Shown: positions 37,101 to 45,974 of the stretch, in pieces | How the letters are laid out: each line of letters starts with the position of its first letter | Position numbering within the stretch: position 1 is the stretch's first letter | Source of the DNA: DUOA01 sp012839095 | GTDB taxonomy: Bacteria; Bacillota; Clostridia; Caldicoprobacterales; DTU083 | DNA: 64,000 nucleotides | Direction: 5' to 3' | Assembly (NCBI GenBank): GCA_050951505.1 | Contig: JBMNJE010000001.1 | Span: 101,185-165,184, forward strand | Position numbers and translations under genes: made by a program | The notes under the pieces: model-generated | Seen by the model: the letters and a program-made list of their open reading frames with translations, nothing else | Told to the model about the DNA's origin: nothing | Database searches by the model: none

Positions 37101-38012
37101 CTAACCTTTTATTGAACCAATTACCAATCCCGTCACAAAGTAGCGCTGAACAAAGGGATAAAGAAACAGAATTGGCCCTGTGGATACTACAGCCATTGCC
37201 AGCTTGGTTGTCTCCGTAGGAATATCTATATCGATTGAAACATCGCCGATCATTGCCTTTAATTCCTGTAATACTCTTGTGGAATTAAGCATGCTGTACA
37301 GGTAGTACTGAAGTGAGTATTTTGAAGTTGTTGTAATAAAAAGATTGGACATGAACCAATCATTCCAATAGCCTAAGGCAATAAAGAGTCCCACGGTAGC
37401 TGTTACAGGTTTCAACAGCGGCACAATAACCTTTATAAAGGTTGTCATTTCGCTGGCACCATCAATTTTTGCGGATTCAAAAAGCTCTAAGGGAATCGAT
37501 GTTTTTATATAGTTACGGACTACAAATATATTGAAAGTGCTTACCAAACTTGGAACAATCAGAGCCCATACGCTGTCTGTAAGTTTTAAGACCTGTGTCA
37601 TCATAATATACCAGGGTATCAGGCCGCCGCTGAACAGTGAAGGAAAATATAAAAAGAAAGCGATGCTGTTACGGCTTCGAAAATTCGGACGGGAGAGGGC
37701 ATAACCTGATAATGTAGTTATTGCTAAGGATATTGATGTACCAGCAAATGTAACAAACATAGTTACCTTATATGCATCCAATATCTTCTGCGGATACTTG
37801 AAAATAATTCTATATGCTTCCAGCGACCATTTTTCGGGAAAGAAAGAATAGCCATTCAACAGAACCGTATTATTATCAGTAAAGGAACCTGTAACCATCA
37901 AAATAAATGGTATCAAGCAGATTGAAGCAAATATGACCAATATAACCTTTGAGAAAATGTTAAAGCTTGCATGGCCTTTTATGTTTGCAACCGAAGAACT
38001 GATAGGTATCAC
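37101..38012 (-). CDS. Carbohydrate ABC transporter permease, YtcP/LplC type
   Basis: A 303-residue six-helix membrane protein. The EAA loop reads FESAKIDGASEMTTFIKVIVP, and the C-terminus YFVTGLVIGSIKG is typical of the YtcP branch. The start is uncertain: the annotated GTG at 38012 overlaps the GAGGTGA that could serve as ribosome site for a slightly later, non-standard start. It follows the LplB-like gene by 45 bases. The two permeases form the channel for the binding protein encoded next. Confidence 0.92.
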   Translation of the reverse strand: MIPISSSVANIKGHASFNIFSKVILVIFASICLIPFILMVTGSFTDNNTVLLNGYSFFPEKWSLEAYRIIFKYPQKILDAYKVTMFVTFAGTSISLAITTLSGYALSRPNFRSRNSIAFFLYFPSLFSGGLIPWYIMMTQVLKLTDSVWALIVPSLVSTFNIFVVRNYIKTSIPLELFESAKIDGASEMTTFIKVIVPLLKPVTATVGLFIALGYWNDWFMSNLFITTTSKYSLQYYLYSMLNSTRVLQELKAMIGDVSIDIDIPTETTKLAMAVVSTGPILFLYPFVQRYFVTGLVIGSIKG

Positions 38013-38057
38013 CTCGCTTCATTAAACATTATTAAAGACCTGTTTGCTGCGCCTTCC

Positions 38058-39026
38058 TCAGAACAATGCATTGTCCGGCTCTATCCTGCGAATTATATAA
38101 TTCACCCCCAGCAACATCAGAGCACCGACAACCGACTGATACAGACCAACAGCAGAGCCCATACCAATATTTGGTGTAACGCGAAGCACACGGTATACAT
38201 AGGTGTCAATTATATCCGTAGATCCAAAAAGAAGCCCGTTATTCCCGACCAATTGATAGAACAAGTCAAACTGCCCGCGAATAAGACTGCCGAGGGACAT
38301 GAGGAGCAGAATGGTAAATGTTGGTTTTAGGGAGGGCAAGGTTATATAGCGGATTTTTTGCATAAAAGTTACTCCATCTATAACAGCCGCTTCATATATT
38401 TCATTGCTTATCCCCAATATTGCAGCCAAATATAGGATAGTTCCATAGCCGGTTGTCTTCCATAAATCCACGGCGGGTATAATTAAGCGCCAGATCCAGG
38501 GGGTACTGTAGAAATCAAATTTATCTGCACCTATGGAAGTCAGAAAGTTATTAATAACACCTGTTTCATAGCTTAAAATATTGTAGGCAAATACACCAAC
38601 AAGAACCATGGACACAAAGTGCGGAAGTAACATAATGGTTTGTGTAACCCTTCTGAATAAATTGCCTATAATCTCTGAAAGCATAATAGCCGCAGCTATT
38701 CTAAATGCTGTACCTGCAAATATGAAGATCAAATTGTAAAAAATGGTATTGGCAGTAAGCCTCCAGGCAGTACCGGAAGCAAAAAGAAACTTAAAATTGG
38801 CAAATCCTACAAATGGGCTGCCAAAAAGACCGCCCCGGTAATTATAATTGGTAAAGGCATAGTAAATCCCAACCATTGGCAAGTAAGACAAAACAAATAA
38901 ATGGAGGGCACTTGGAAGAACCATCAGCAGAAGGGCCTTATTATGTTTTAAATCATAAAGCAAATCTGATAACTTGCTTCGTTTATTGAGAGAAGCACTT
39001 CTCATTCTGCGAGGTGTATTTGACAA
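38058..39026 (-). CDS. Sugar ABC transporter permease, LplB type
   Basis: A 322-residue protein with six membrane helices, the first at about residues 32-54. The EAA loop is YEAAVIDGVTFMQKIRYITLP. It is the first gene of the second sugar operon. Translation likely begins at TTG with AAGGAAG upstream; the ATG seven codons in is an alternative without a ribosome site. The promoter with a built-in LacI operator lies 86-114 bases upstream. Confidence 0.92.
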   Translation of the reverse strand: MSNTPRRMRSASLNKRSKLSDLLYDLKHNKALLLMVLPSALHLFVLSYLPMVGIYYAFTNYNYRGGLFGSPFVGFANFKFLFASGTAWRLTANTIFYNLIFIFAGTAFRIAAAIMLSEIIGNLFRRVTQTIMLLPHFVSMVLVGVFAYNILSYETGVINNFLTSIGADKFDFYSTPWIWRLIIPAVDLWKTTGYGTILYLAAILGISNEIYEAAVIDGVTFMQKIRYITLPSLKPTFTILLLMSLGSLIRGQFDLFYQLVGNNGLLFGSTDIIDTYVYRVLRVTPNIGMGSAVGLYQSVVGALMLLGVNYIIRRIEPDNALF

Positions 39027-39111
39027 CTACAGCACTTCCTTTCAGTAATAGAAAGCAATTACAAATAATCTGTTCAACCAAGGAAGAAGCTTACATTTTT
39101 TGTTTTTTGTA

Positions 39112-39140
39112 ATTATAACACATTTAACACGTGTTAGCAA
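39112..39140 (-). promoter_or_regulatory. Promoter of the second sugar operon with an operator in its spacer
   Basis: On the minus strand: TTGCTA, a 17-base spacer and TATAAT. The palindrome TAACACGTGTTA (39125-39136) fills the -35 box and spacer, so a bound repressor would block RNA polymerase. The same element, GCTAACACGCGTTCA, occurs before the LacI gene at 41638-41652. Confidence 0.82.
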
Positions 39141-39228
39141 CAAAATATTATATATTATTATAGTAATCTTATATAAATATATGCAATGTTATAGTAACTG
39201 ATAAAAAAAGAAAGGGTCAGGACTTCTC

Positions 39229-39918
39229 TCAATATTCCATCTTTTCGCCTTTGAAGTTAATATACCAATTATCCCTTGATATTGGGGTTTGACCGTTGAA
39301 CAGCCTGATAAATCCTTCAGCGGACTCTTCCGGAGAAATTTGTGCTGTCGAACGCCCCATATCAGTATCCATTCTGCCTGGATGAACTGAATAGAAATTA
39401 ATATGTTTAACAGAGGCATTAAGAATACCGCTTACCTTTGTTGCAGCTGCCTTTGAAATTGCATAACACGGAACCCATTCCCCGCAATTTCCGATACCAA
39501 CACCTTCAGAAGTAACTATGAATACATTTGAACCATCTTTTAAGTATGGATAAAAGCTTTTTACTACAATAACCGGACCAACGGTATTAACATCGAGCGT
39601 CTTCCTGAGCTCCATGATATCGCATTGGTAAAGAGGATTGATACGATCGCCGTCCAGTAAAACACCGGCAACATTGCATACTACATCTATTCCGCCCAAA
39701 AAATCATTGCATTTTTTAGCGCCTTCTGCAATTAATTCTTCATTAGTGACATCTGCTTCAAATACTAACAGTTGATCATTGTATACTTCTTGCAGCTTCT
39801 TTAATTCAGTGGATATATGAGTTGCACCGGCTGCAACCTTATAGCCATATTCAAGCAGTTTTTCTGTCAGTTTAAGACCTAAACCCCTCGTAGCTCCTAT
39901 TACTACAATTCTCATCAT
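39229..39918 (-). CDS. Short-chain dehydrogenase/reductase
   Basis: A 229-residue SDR enzyme. The cofactor loop GATRGLG is at residues 8-14, CNVAG at about 81-85 replaces NNAG, and the catalytic triad is Ser137, Tyr152 and Lys156 (YAISK). Asn111 completes the tetrad. The start is the ATG at 39918, eight bases after the stop of the VOC gene with TTAGGG upstream; the longer frame would overlap that gene. It probably oxidises or reduces a sugar-derived hydroxyl group in the same pathway as the RraA-like and VOC proteins. Confidence 0.88.
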   Translation of the reverse strand: MMRIVVIGATRGLGLKLTEKLLEYGYKVAAGATHISTELKKLQEVYNDQLLVFEADVTNEELIAEGAKKCNDFLGGIDVVCNVAGVLLDGDRINPLYQCDIMELRKTLDVNTVGPVIVVKSFYPYLKDGSNVFIVTSEGVGIGNCGEWVPCYAISKAAATKVSGILNASVKHINFYSVHPGRMDTDMGRSTAQISPEESAEGFIRLFNGQTPISRDNWYINFKGEKMEY

Positions 39919-39925
39919 ATTAACC

Positions 39926-40387
39926 CTAATAACTTTCCAGAAGTTCAATTATGCATTTTAAATCTTTCGTTGCGTCCATGTAGGCGTATTCACCGTTACC
40001 ATTACCGTATTTACCACGTTGAACACATTTCATGCCGAAATTCTCACATGCAAGTATATTTTGGTCCATATCCTTAACACTAAATGCGATGTGGTGTACG
40101 CCTTCACCATGTTCATCAAGAAAATCCTGCCATGTGCTTTTTTCACCGTTCGGTTGGATAAGTTCAAGCTGCACATTTTCTCCCACACTAAAGAATGCCA
40201 TCAGGCAGTTTGATTTCGGGGCAGGTTTTCCATTAACAGTCGTACCGGTAACCTCAAAATCCCCTGCATCATGATGGGGAGGAACCTCTACTCCAAAAAA
40301 TTCTGCAAATTTTCTTTTTGATGTCTGAATGTCCCTAACTATAATTCCTATCTGAGTTAAAACATTAGTATTAATAATTCCAGCCAT
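39926..40387 (-). CDS. VOC family (glyoxalase/epimerase-like) protein
   Basis: A 153-residue vicinal-oxygen-chelate protein resembling methylmalonyl-CoA epimerase. It starts TNVLTQIGIIVRDIQTSKRKF, with the metal-binding segments EGVHHIAFSV (His) and CIIELLES (Glu). The middle MAFFSVGENVQLELIQP holds another ligand Glu. The ATG at 40387 follows GGAAGGAT, while the frame start 20 codons earlier lacks one. It is followed within eight bases by the SDR gene. Reaction unknown; epimerisation or isomerisation of a 2-oxo acid intermediate would fit. Confidence 0.85.
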   Translation of the reverse strand: MAGIINTNVLTQIGIIVRDIQTSKRKFAEFFGVEVPPHHDAGDFEVTGTTVNGKPAPKSNCLMAFFSVGENVQLELIQPNGEKSTWQDFLDEHGEGVHHIAFSVKDMDQNILACENFGMKCVQRGKYGNGNGEYAYMDATKDLKCIIELLESY

Positions 40388-40507
40388 ATCAAAAATCCTT
40401 CCATTCATTTTTTGTTTTATACATAATCCACTGCCTTTTTTCCCCACATCATGACAGGTGGATCGGTTCGCCTTGAATCAGTTTGAAATTCCTGATAGAT
40501 ATGGGTT

Positions 40508-41554
40508 TTAACTTTTATTTAGATTTTTACATGACTTACGCTCTATCAGATTCCCTTGAATAAACTCATTCACCTTTAAATTCTCGCGCTGGTGAATGGC
40601 ATCGACAACTCTACTGACAAGTGAGAAGAACATCGATCTAAAATCAAAGGAAATGGTAGTAAGTGGTGGAGAAACGTATTGTCCGTTTAAGTGTCCGTCA
40701 ATTCCAACTACTGAAATATCTTCGGGAATACGTAGTCCGCGTTCCTTACATGCGCTATATAAGCCAAAAGCAACCGAATCGTTGTTGGCGCAGATAACAG
40801 TAGGAAGATCACCATTACATCTGTCAAGCAGATCACATGCAGCAAGATAACCACTGTCATATGTGATTCCTCCGTAAGTAAACCATTTATCCCGAATCTC
40901 AAGTCCATATTTTTCCATGCCGCGCAGGAAGCTTTCATGCCGTTGTGCAGTGCTGAATCGCTTCATGGATCCGGCAATAATACCTATATCCTTATGACCT
41001 AATCCATGTATATAGTCAATAATTTTTTCGCCGGAGTTTCGCTCAAAGTTGACTGTAATCCTGTTATCAAGATTTTCATTTTCATGATAGTAATCAAACA
41101 GGCCTACAATCATGCCAAGGTCGGTAAGTTCGTCAATCAGCGGCTCATCATTATCAATTCCAACAAAGATACCAGCATCGATTCTTCCTTCCAAAAAAGT
41201 TTTCCGAATAAAATCTATATTCTCTTTGTCGGTAACATTATTCATTATACATGATAATACAAGGTAACCCATCGCCGCTGATGAATCAATAATATGCACA
41301 AAGAATTCACTGCTTAACATGTCACTTCCAATTTTTTTGCTTTCATTTATCCAGAAAAAACCGATTGTTCCTGTTTTCTTTCCAGCAAGTAATTGACCGG
41401 ATACCTGAGGATAATAATTATATTCCTTGATAACTTTCATTACTTTATCATAGGTTTCTTTCGAAATATCAGGATAAGAATTAATAACCCGGCTTACCGT
41501 ACTCCGAGAAACCCCTGCCAGTCTTGCAATTTCTTTACTGTTGATTCTTTTCAT
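40508..41554 (-). CDS. LacI-family transcriptional regulator (regulator of the 34-41 kb sugar locus)
   Basis: A 348-residue repressor. HTH: NSKEIARLAGVSRSTVSRVINSYPDISKETYDKV, with the hinge EYNYYPQVSGQLLAGKKTGTIG. The effector domain includes TVICANDSVAFGLYSACKERGLRIPEDISVVGIDG. It lies upstream of the VOC and SDR genes on the same strand. Two copies of a GCTAACACGYGTT element, one in the transporter promoter and one 84 bases before this gene, are the likely targets, giving joint control of uptake and its own synthesis. Confidence 0.93.
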   Translation of the reverse strand: MKRINSKEIARLAGVSRSTVSRVINSYPDISKETYDKVMKVIKEYNYYPQVSGQLLAGKKTGTIGFFWINESKKIGSDMLSSEFFVHIIDSSAAMGYLVLSCIMNNVTDKENIDFIRKTFLEGRIDAGIFVGIDNDEPLIDELTDLGMIVGLFDYYHENENLDNRITVNFERNSGEKIIDYIHGLGHKDIGIIAGSMKRFSTAQRHESFLRGMEKYGLEIRDKWFTYGGITYDSGYLAACDLLDRCNGDLPTVICANNDSVAFGLYSACKERGLRIPEDISVVGIDGHLNGQYVSPPLTTISFDFRSMFFSLVSRVVDAIHQRENLKVNEFIQGNLIERKSCKNLNKS

Positions 41555-42164
41555 AGCCCGCTCAATTATCCTCCCGTGTTACTGAGATGATTATAAAAAA
41601 TAATATAAGTTGCATTATTAAATTCCAAAATATATTCTGAACGCGTGTTAGCGCGTATATATTACCATATCATTTGAACAGGTGTCAATGTAATGAGAGT
41701 ATAGTAATGTGTTAAGTATTAGTTGGCACGTTTTGGTGTTTTATGCAAATTTCGTTATAGCGGATGATGTATGAATGGGGGAGGGCTGTCTTGGATGCTC
41801 TTCACTTTTGTTATTATTGCCTGTTAATATTTTACACTAAATACATTTGTAGGTTCAGAAGGCCCCTGCCTTTCTGTTGCATTCAATTATATATTATGTA
41901 ATGCTTTCGCCAATACAAGGCAAACATATTGATCAAAAAAAACGGTGGGCAGGCATGGATTTGCAGGACAGCTATTACTGCGTTTCATTCAAATCATTAT
42001 AAGTTATTAATAATCTAAATAGATAAGGTGATAGACATGAAATCACCGGTATATTACAGCAACTGTTCCTGATGAAAAAAATTGCTGATGATTTTGACAG
42101 GATTATCGGGCAGAGCAGAAAATACAAATAGCTTAACTGTAGAACAGCGAGGAGAGAAATTCGC
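41555..42164. other. Long intergenic region with operator and two tiny coupled frames
   Basis: Apart from the operator at 41638-41652 and a plausible TTGGAA-17-TATTAT promoter for the LacI gene on the minus strand, no full gene is seen. On the plus strand AAGGTGA precedes an 11-codon frame (42037-42072), whose TGA overlaps the ATG of a 19-codon frame (42072-42131, MKKIADDFDRIIGQSRKYK). These could be a leader peptide pair or chance. Confidence 0.4.
41638..41652. promoter_or_regulatory. LacI-type operator before the second LacI gene
   Basis: TGAACGCGTGTTAGC on the plus strand; reverse complement GCTAACACGCGTTCA. It shares 12 leading bases with one change with the operator in the transporter promoter (GCTAACACGTGTTAA). 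Confidence 0.7.
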
Positions 42165-42563
42165 ATGGCAATACAGATAAAACGGATCTATGATCCGGTT
42201 CAGAAAAGTGACGGGATACGCCTGCTGGTGGATCGCCTGTGGCCGCGGGGCATATCAAAAGAAGCCGTACAGCTGGACGGATGGCCCAAAGAACTGACTC
42301 CCAGTACCGGGATTCGGGTCTGGTTCGGACACAAAGAAGAAAAATTTGATGAGTTTGCTGTCCTTTACCGTTCCGAACTGGATGCCAGCCCCGATGCGCA
42401 GAAAACAGTCCGGGAGATTATTCAGCAGAGCAGGGATAATACGGTTACCCTGCTGTACGCAGCTAAAGACCCCCGGATTAATCATGCTATTATACTAAAG
42501 AACTACCTGGATGAAAAGATGCAGCCAATGCAGCTTTTCATAACAAATTACAATTCTGACTGA
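42165..42563 (+). CDS. DUF488 family protein
   Basis: A 132-residue cytosolic protein that matches DUF488 along its whole length. Hallmarks are IKRIYDPVQKSDGIRLLVDRLWPRGISKE at the N-terminus, the mid-segment WFGHKEEKFDEFAVLYRSEL and the late TLLYAAKDPRINHAIILKNYL. The family has no assigned activity. AGGAGAG precedes the ATG. It stands alone, with converging transcription from the large PEP-binding gene. Confidence 0.92.
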   Translation: MAIQIKRIYDPVQKSDGIRLLVDRLWPRGISKEAVQLDGWPKELTPSTGIRVWFGHKEEKFDEFAVLYRSELDASPDAQKTVREIIQQSRDNTVTLLYAAKDPRINHAIILKNYLDEKMQPMQLFITNYNSD

Positions 42564-42592
42564 AGATATGGTTACATAAAAACTTACAACTT

Positions 42593-42653
42593 GTTTACAG
42601 TTTCCATCGGAATCCTGAAGTTTTCCACCTCCTGTTTATGGTAAACTGGAAAC
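42593..42653. repeat. Imperfect inverted repeat between convergent genes
   Basis: GTTTACAGTTTCC (42593-42605) and GGTAAACTGGAAAC (42640-42653) are near-complementary arms around a 34-base loop. It lies between the convergent DUF488 and PEP/pyruvate genes and may act as a weak bidirectional terminator. Confidence 0.4.
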
Positions 42654-42735
42654 ATCCTGAATTTAAGAATCCTATGCAAGCGTTATATAAGAATAATTCA
42701 AAGCTTACTGCTGATATGAAAAAGCAGAATCATGT

Positions 42736-45700
42736 TTATATAACACGGAGAACAGCAGCCGGATCCAGCAACGAATTGATTTTGGCGGCAAAGGGAGAAC
42801 CGTCCCGGATATCCTGATCAGTCACCATATGCACATCCAGCATCTTTTCCATAACATAGCCGGTATGCAGATAATTTATTTTAGCCAGTGCACGGCTCCA
42901 TCCATCAAGCCAGCTTTCCAGGGCACGTTTTTGTTCACCGCTTTGCTCTCCTAAGTGCAAAATCAGATCTATATCACTGCCCATTCCGGCATCTCCTGTA
43001 TTGCTGCTGCCGATGAGATAAACCCCTTTAACATTCAGGGCTTCCATATCCAGCGCATCAGCAATCTGCTGCGCCATATAATGGCGCCATTTCCAGTGAC
43101 CCTGATCACCTGGTGCTCTGTTGAACATTTGCTCTGCATTGCTGCTTTCCTGTGAGATACCTGCTTCAGGATTCGATTCGGTAAGAAAAGCCACTGCCCG
43201 TTCCTGATCGGAGTTCATGTGTATGGACAGAGTACGTCCGAAACAAGACCCTGGTACATCAATTACCTTGATTACGTCAGACAGCCAGGCAAAGTCAGGC
43301 AGAACAGTGCCAAGAAGGTTATGGTTCCCTTTGAAGAATCCTTCCTTCCATACCACTCCATCCCGATCCGGATAGATGGGGATATAAAAGATGCCCGACT
43401 CCACCAGATCCTGAAAAAAGTGGGTTCCAAAGGAAAGCTCCGGTACGTAGGAATGCTTTTCCCCGGCCACTTCCAGCAGGGCTGCAGTACCCGATATATC
43501 TGAAAAGGTAACTCTTACCCCCAATTTGATGTCTCCCCTGCTTCCCCAGCGTCCGGGACCAATCAATATATACTTCCGTCTCGGCAGAATGCCGTTCAGC
43601 TGCCCCACAGCTTCGCCTACAGCATACAGTTCCCTGAGGGATGACAACCTGCGGTAAGCATCCCCGTCCACATATACCACATAAGAAATGTCTCTTATCA
43701 AACCGTTTGTGATATAACGGTTGGCGGTAAAAACAATGTCCTGATGCTGCAGATTCTGCGGAATCGGTGCAGGCGCGCTGTTTAAGCCGGAACCCTGGGA
43801 GCGGCACTGAAGCAGGTAGATATCCCTGCCGTCACAGGCAAATTCCATATCTACCGGATTTCCCATTTTTCTTGACAGAACATCCAGCATAAGCTTTATT
43901 TTTTTCGGGATATCCGTGGCAGTTAAGATCTTCCGGAATGTAATAACCAGCTCGTCTTTTCCGGGATCAAGGAATAAAGCGCTTTTATCCTCGATCAGGC
44001 CCTCATTGATTACAGAAACATACTTATGAAGCTCAGGCAGCTGAGCCCCTGCTTCCTTCAAAAACCGGGATGCTTCCATGGTTTCGAATCTGTTCTCCTC
44101 CAGGTTGATGAGATCAATATACTTGGGTGAATAATGGCGTACATCTTCCGGGGTTTGATTGATGGTAAGCTGCGGCTGTCCCAGTGATACCAGAATAGGA
44201 TAGTCATCCTTTACCCTGTCTACCGCCCGGGTGCCCAGCCCCATGACCATCCGCAGAAGCCCGTCCTCCCTCTTGATACGGGGCGACCAGCGCAGCAAAT
44301 TATGAGAGAAAGCCACGCCTGAAAAGGCAGGCAGAAAGTATTTCCCTGCCCTGGTGCCTACTACTTCCTGGATCAGGATGCCCATCTCTTCACTTCTGTG
44401 AAGCAGCCCCCTTTCCAGCCGGTACTGTATCGCATCCGGGTTGTACATGGATGAATACACTTCCAGTATTGCATCCTTTAAGGCCTCCAGCCGTTCTTCC
44501 CTTGTTCCCCGGTTTGCCAGAAAAAGGCTCTTGTATTTCCCGCTGAAAGCGTCTCCCCTTTGATCTTCCAATAGTGAGGAAGAGCGTACAATAAGCGGAA
44601 CTTCACCCATTTCCTCAAGCACAACCTGAAGCATCTGCATCGTATGAGGAGGCAGTGAAGCGTTTTTTATTCTTGAAACCACATTGTCATAGGTATTTCG
44701 AATATCAAAAAGTGAGTTGTATTTATAGGAATTAAGTTCTTCCAGATTGTTGTAATGAAGAAAATCCACCATTTTATCAGTTGCAAGATACCAGGTACGA
44801 GGCGTTTTTATATCACGAAGCAAAGGATGATCTTCCGCTGCCTGCTGCAGAATCTGCTGCGCAATAAAGAGGCCTGCTCCTTTTCCTCCGATATTCCCCC
44901 TGCTGGTGGCAGAGCCGATGATGCGCTTCAGTATGGATATAAAATCGCTGATTTTAAGGTTATCCAGAACCAGATTTATCATATTCTCATCGGTGGAAAG
45001 AAAACGATGGGCCAGCTCAGCTACCAGCCAGGTTTCAGTTGTGGAAAGCTTGTCTGACTCTTTCACCGCTCTGGTATACTTCTGCACTGCATCCAGTATG
45101 CTGCGGATGCTGGCGTCCTTGTTGTCCACGGTTTTTACCAGGGCAATGATGCGTTGTTCCTTGATCCAGCCGCTGATCAGCTCATACATGTCCCCCTGGG
45201 GCAGGAAGGCTGCAGCCGCAGCAGTCAGTTTTTTGCGAAGAACAGCTGCATCCATCGGTGCAGGCCTGGCCATTGGTGTATTAAGCTCTCCATAACTCTC
45301 CTGCTGTTCCAGATTGAATTCATCGAATATTCGGTCTGCCTCTGCTCCCACAGTCCTTTTCAGGTAGATACGCATTTTCTCCCCAATGCGAAGCAGCATA
45401 TCCGGATCAATGTTTCTCAGCATGTCCAGCATCAGATGCAGTTCCCGCTGCTTATCCAAAGTCATTTGGGAGATGCGTCTGGCAATGGTATCCATAAGCC
45501 TTATTTCATGACTGAGCAGGCTGCAGTCACCTTTTAGGAGTTCACATATGCAGCCTACTGCTATCTCCCCTGCCTCTTCGTCTGCCACCATGAGGGGCGA
45601 ACGATAGAGCAGCCGGACCCTGGAGAAGTCTTCAGCGGAGTAAACCTGATCCCATAATGTGATTTGCACGCGGCAGGCCGATGGCTGGGTAAAGCCCAGG

Positions 45701-45831
45701 GGAATCAATTCCACCAGCTGTTTCATGGCAGCAGGCAGGGTAAGACTCTTGTTCTGCAGCACCTCATCCACCCTGTAAAGACATTCCAGTTCCTTGGCTC
45801 TTTCATACAATTGGGAATTATAGTTGTCCAC
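42736..45831 (-). CDS. GAF-like + PEP/pyruvate-binding + nucleotidyltransferase fusion protein
   Basis: A 1031-residue cytosolic protein with three parts. Residues 1-135 resemble a GAF sensor (RAKELECLYRVDEVLQNKSL). From about 305 a PPDK/PEP-synthase-type ATP-grasp domain begins, with GGKGAG at 315-320 and IVRSSSLLEDQRGDAFSGKY at 414-433. The C-terminal 100 residues are a nucleotidyltransferase: Gly941-Ser942 and SDIDLIL at 952-958, with Asp999 as third acid. The His-swivel and PEP-binding domains of PEP synthase are not evident, so it is not a standard PPDK. A kinase or pyrophosphorylase regulated by a small ligand is possible. The start is GTG after GAGGTGA. Confidence 0.75.
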   Translation of the reverse strand: MDNYNSQLYERAKELECLYRVDEVLQNKSLTLPAAMKQLVELIPLGFTQPSACRVQITLWDQVYSAEDFSRVRLLYRSPLMVADEEAGEIAVGCICELLKGDCSLLSHEIRLMDTIARRISQMTLDKQRELHLMLDMLRNIDPDMLLRIGEKMRIYLKRTVGAEADRIFDEFNLEQQESYGELNTPMARPAPMDAAVLRKKLTAAAAAFLPQGDMYELISGWIKEQRIIALVKTVDNKDASIRSILDAVQKYTRAVKESDKLSTTETWLVAELAHRFLSTDENMINLVLDNLKISDFISILKRIIGSATSRGNIGGKGAGLFIAQQILQQAAEDHPLLRDIKTPRTWYLATDKMVDFLHYNNLEELNSYKYNSLFDIRNTYDNVVSRIKNASLPPHTMQMLQVVLEEMGEVPLIVRSSSLLEDQRGDAFSGKYKSLFLANRGTREERLEALKDAILEVYSSMYNPDAIQYRLERGLLHRSEEMGILIQEVVGTRAGKYFLPAFSGVAFSHNLLRWSPRIKREDGLLRMVMGLGTRAVDRVKDDYPILVSLGQPQLTINQTPEDVRHYSPKYIDLINLEENRFETMEASRFLKEAGAQLPELHKYVSVINEGLIEDKSALFLDPGKDELVITFRKILTATDIPKKIKLMLDVLSRKMGNPVDMEFACDGRDIYLLQCRSQGSGLNSAPAPIPQNLQHQDIVFTANRYITNGLIRDISYVVYVDGDAYRRLSSLRELYAVGEAVGQLNGILPRRKYILIGPGRWGSRGDIKLGVRVTFSDISGTAALLEVAGEKHSYVPELSFGTHFFQDLVESGIFYIPIYPDRDGVVWKEGFFKGNHNLLGTVLPDFAWLSDVIKVIDVPGSCFGRTLSIHMNSDQERAVAFLTESNPEAGISQESSNAEQMFNRAPGDQGHWKWRHYMAQQIADALDMEALNVKGVYLIGSSNTGDAGMGSDIDLILHLGEQSGEQKRALESWLDGWSRALAKINYLHTGYVMEKMLDVHMVTDQDIRDGSPFAAKINSLLDPAAVLRVI

Positions 45832-45974
45832 AGTTAATCACCTCTTGGATCGGCTCCATCTCCGGCAGCGGTTCTATAACATTATATCATGTGAACAGGT
45901 GCAAAAAACAGACATTAAGTGTATTATCCCTGCAGCATATCAGGTGAATTACCGGAATAATGCTGATAATAAAT

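Noticed and set aside
42736..45831. Ordinary PEP synthase or pyruvate phosphate dikinase
   Set aside because: The swivelling His domain and PEP-binding barrel were not seen; a nucleotidyltransferase occupies the C-terminus instead.
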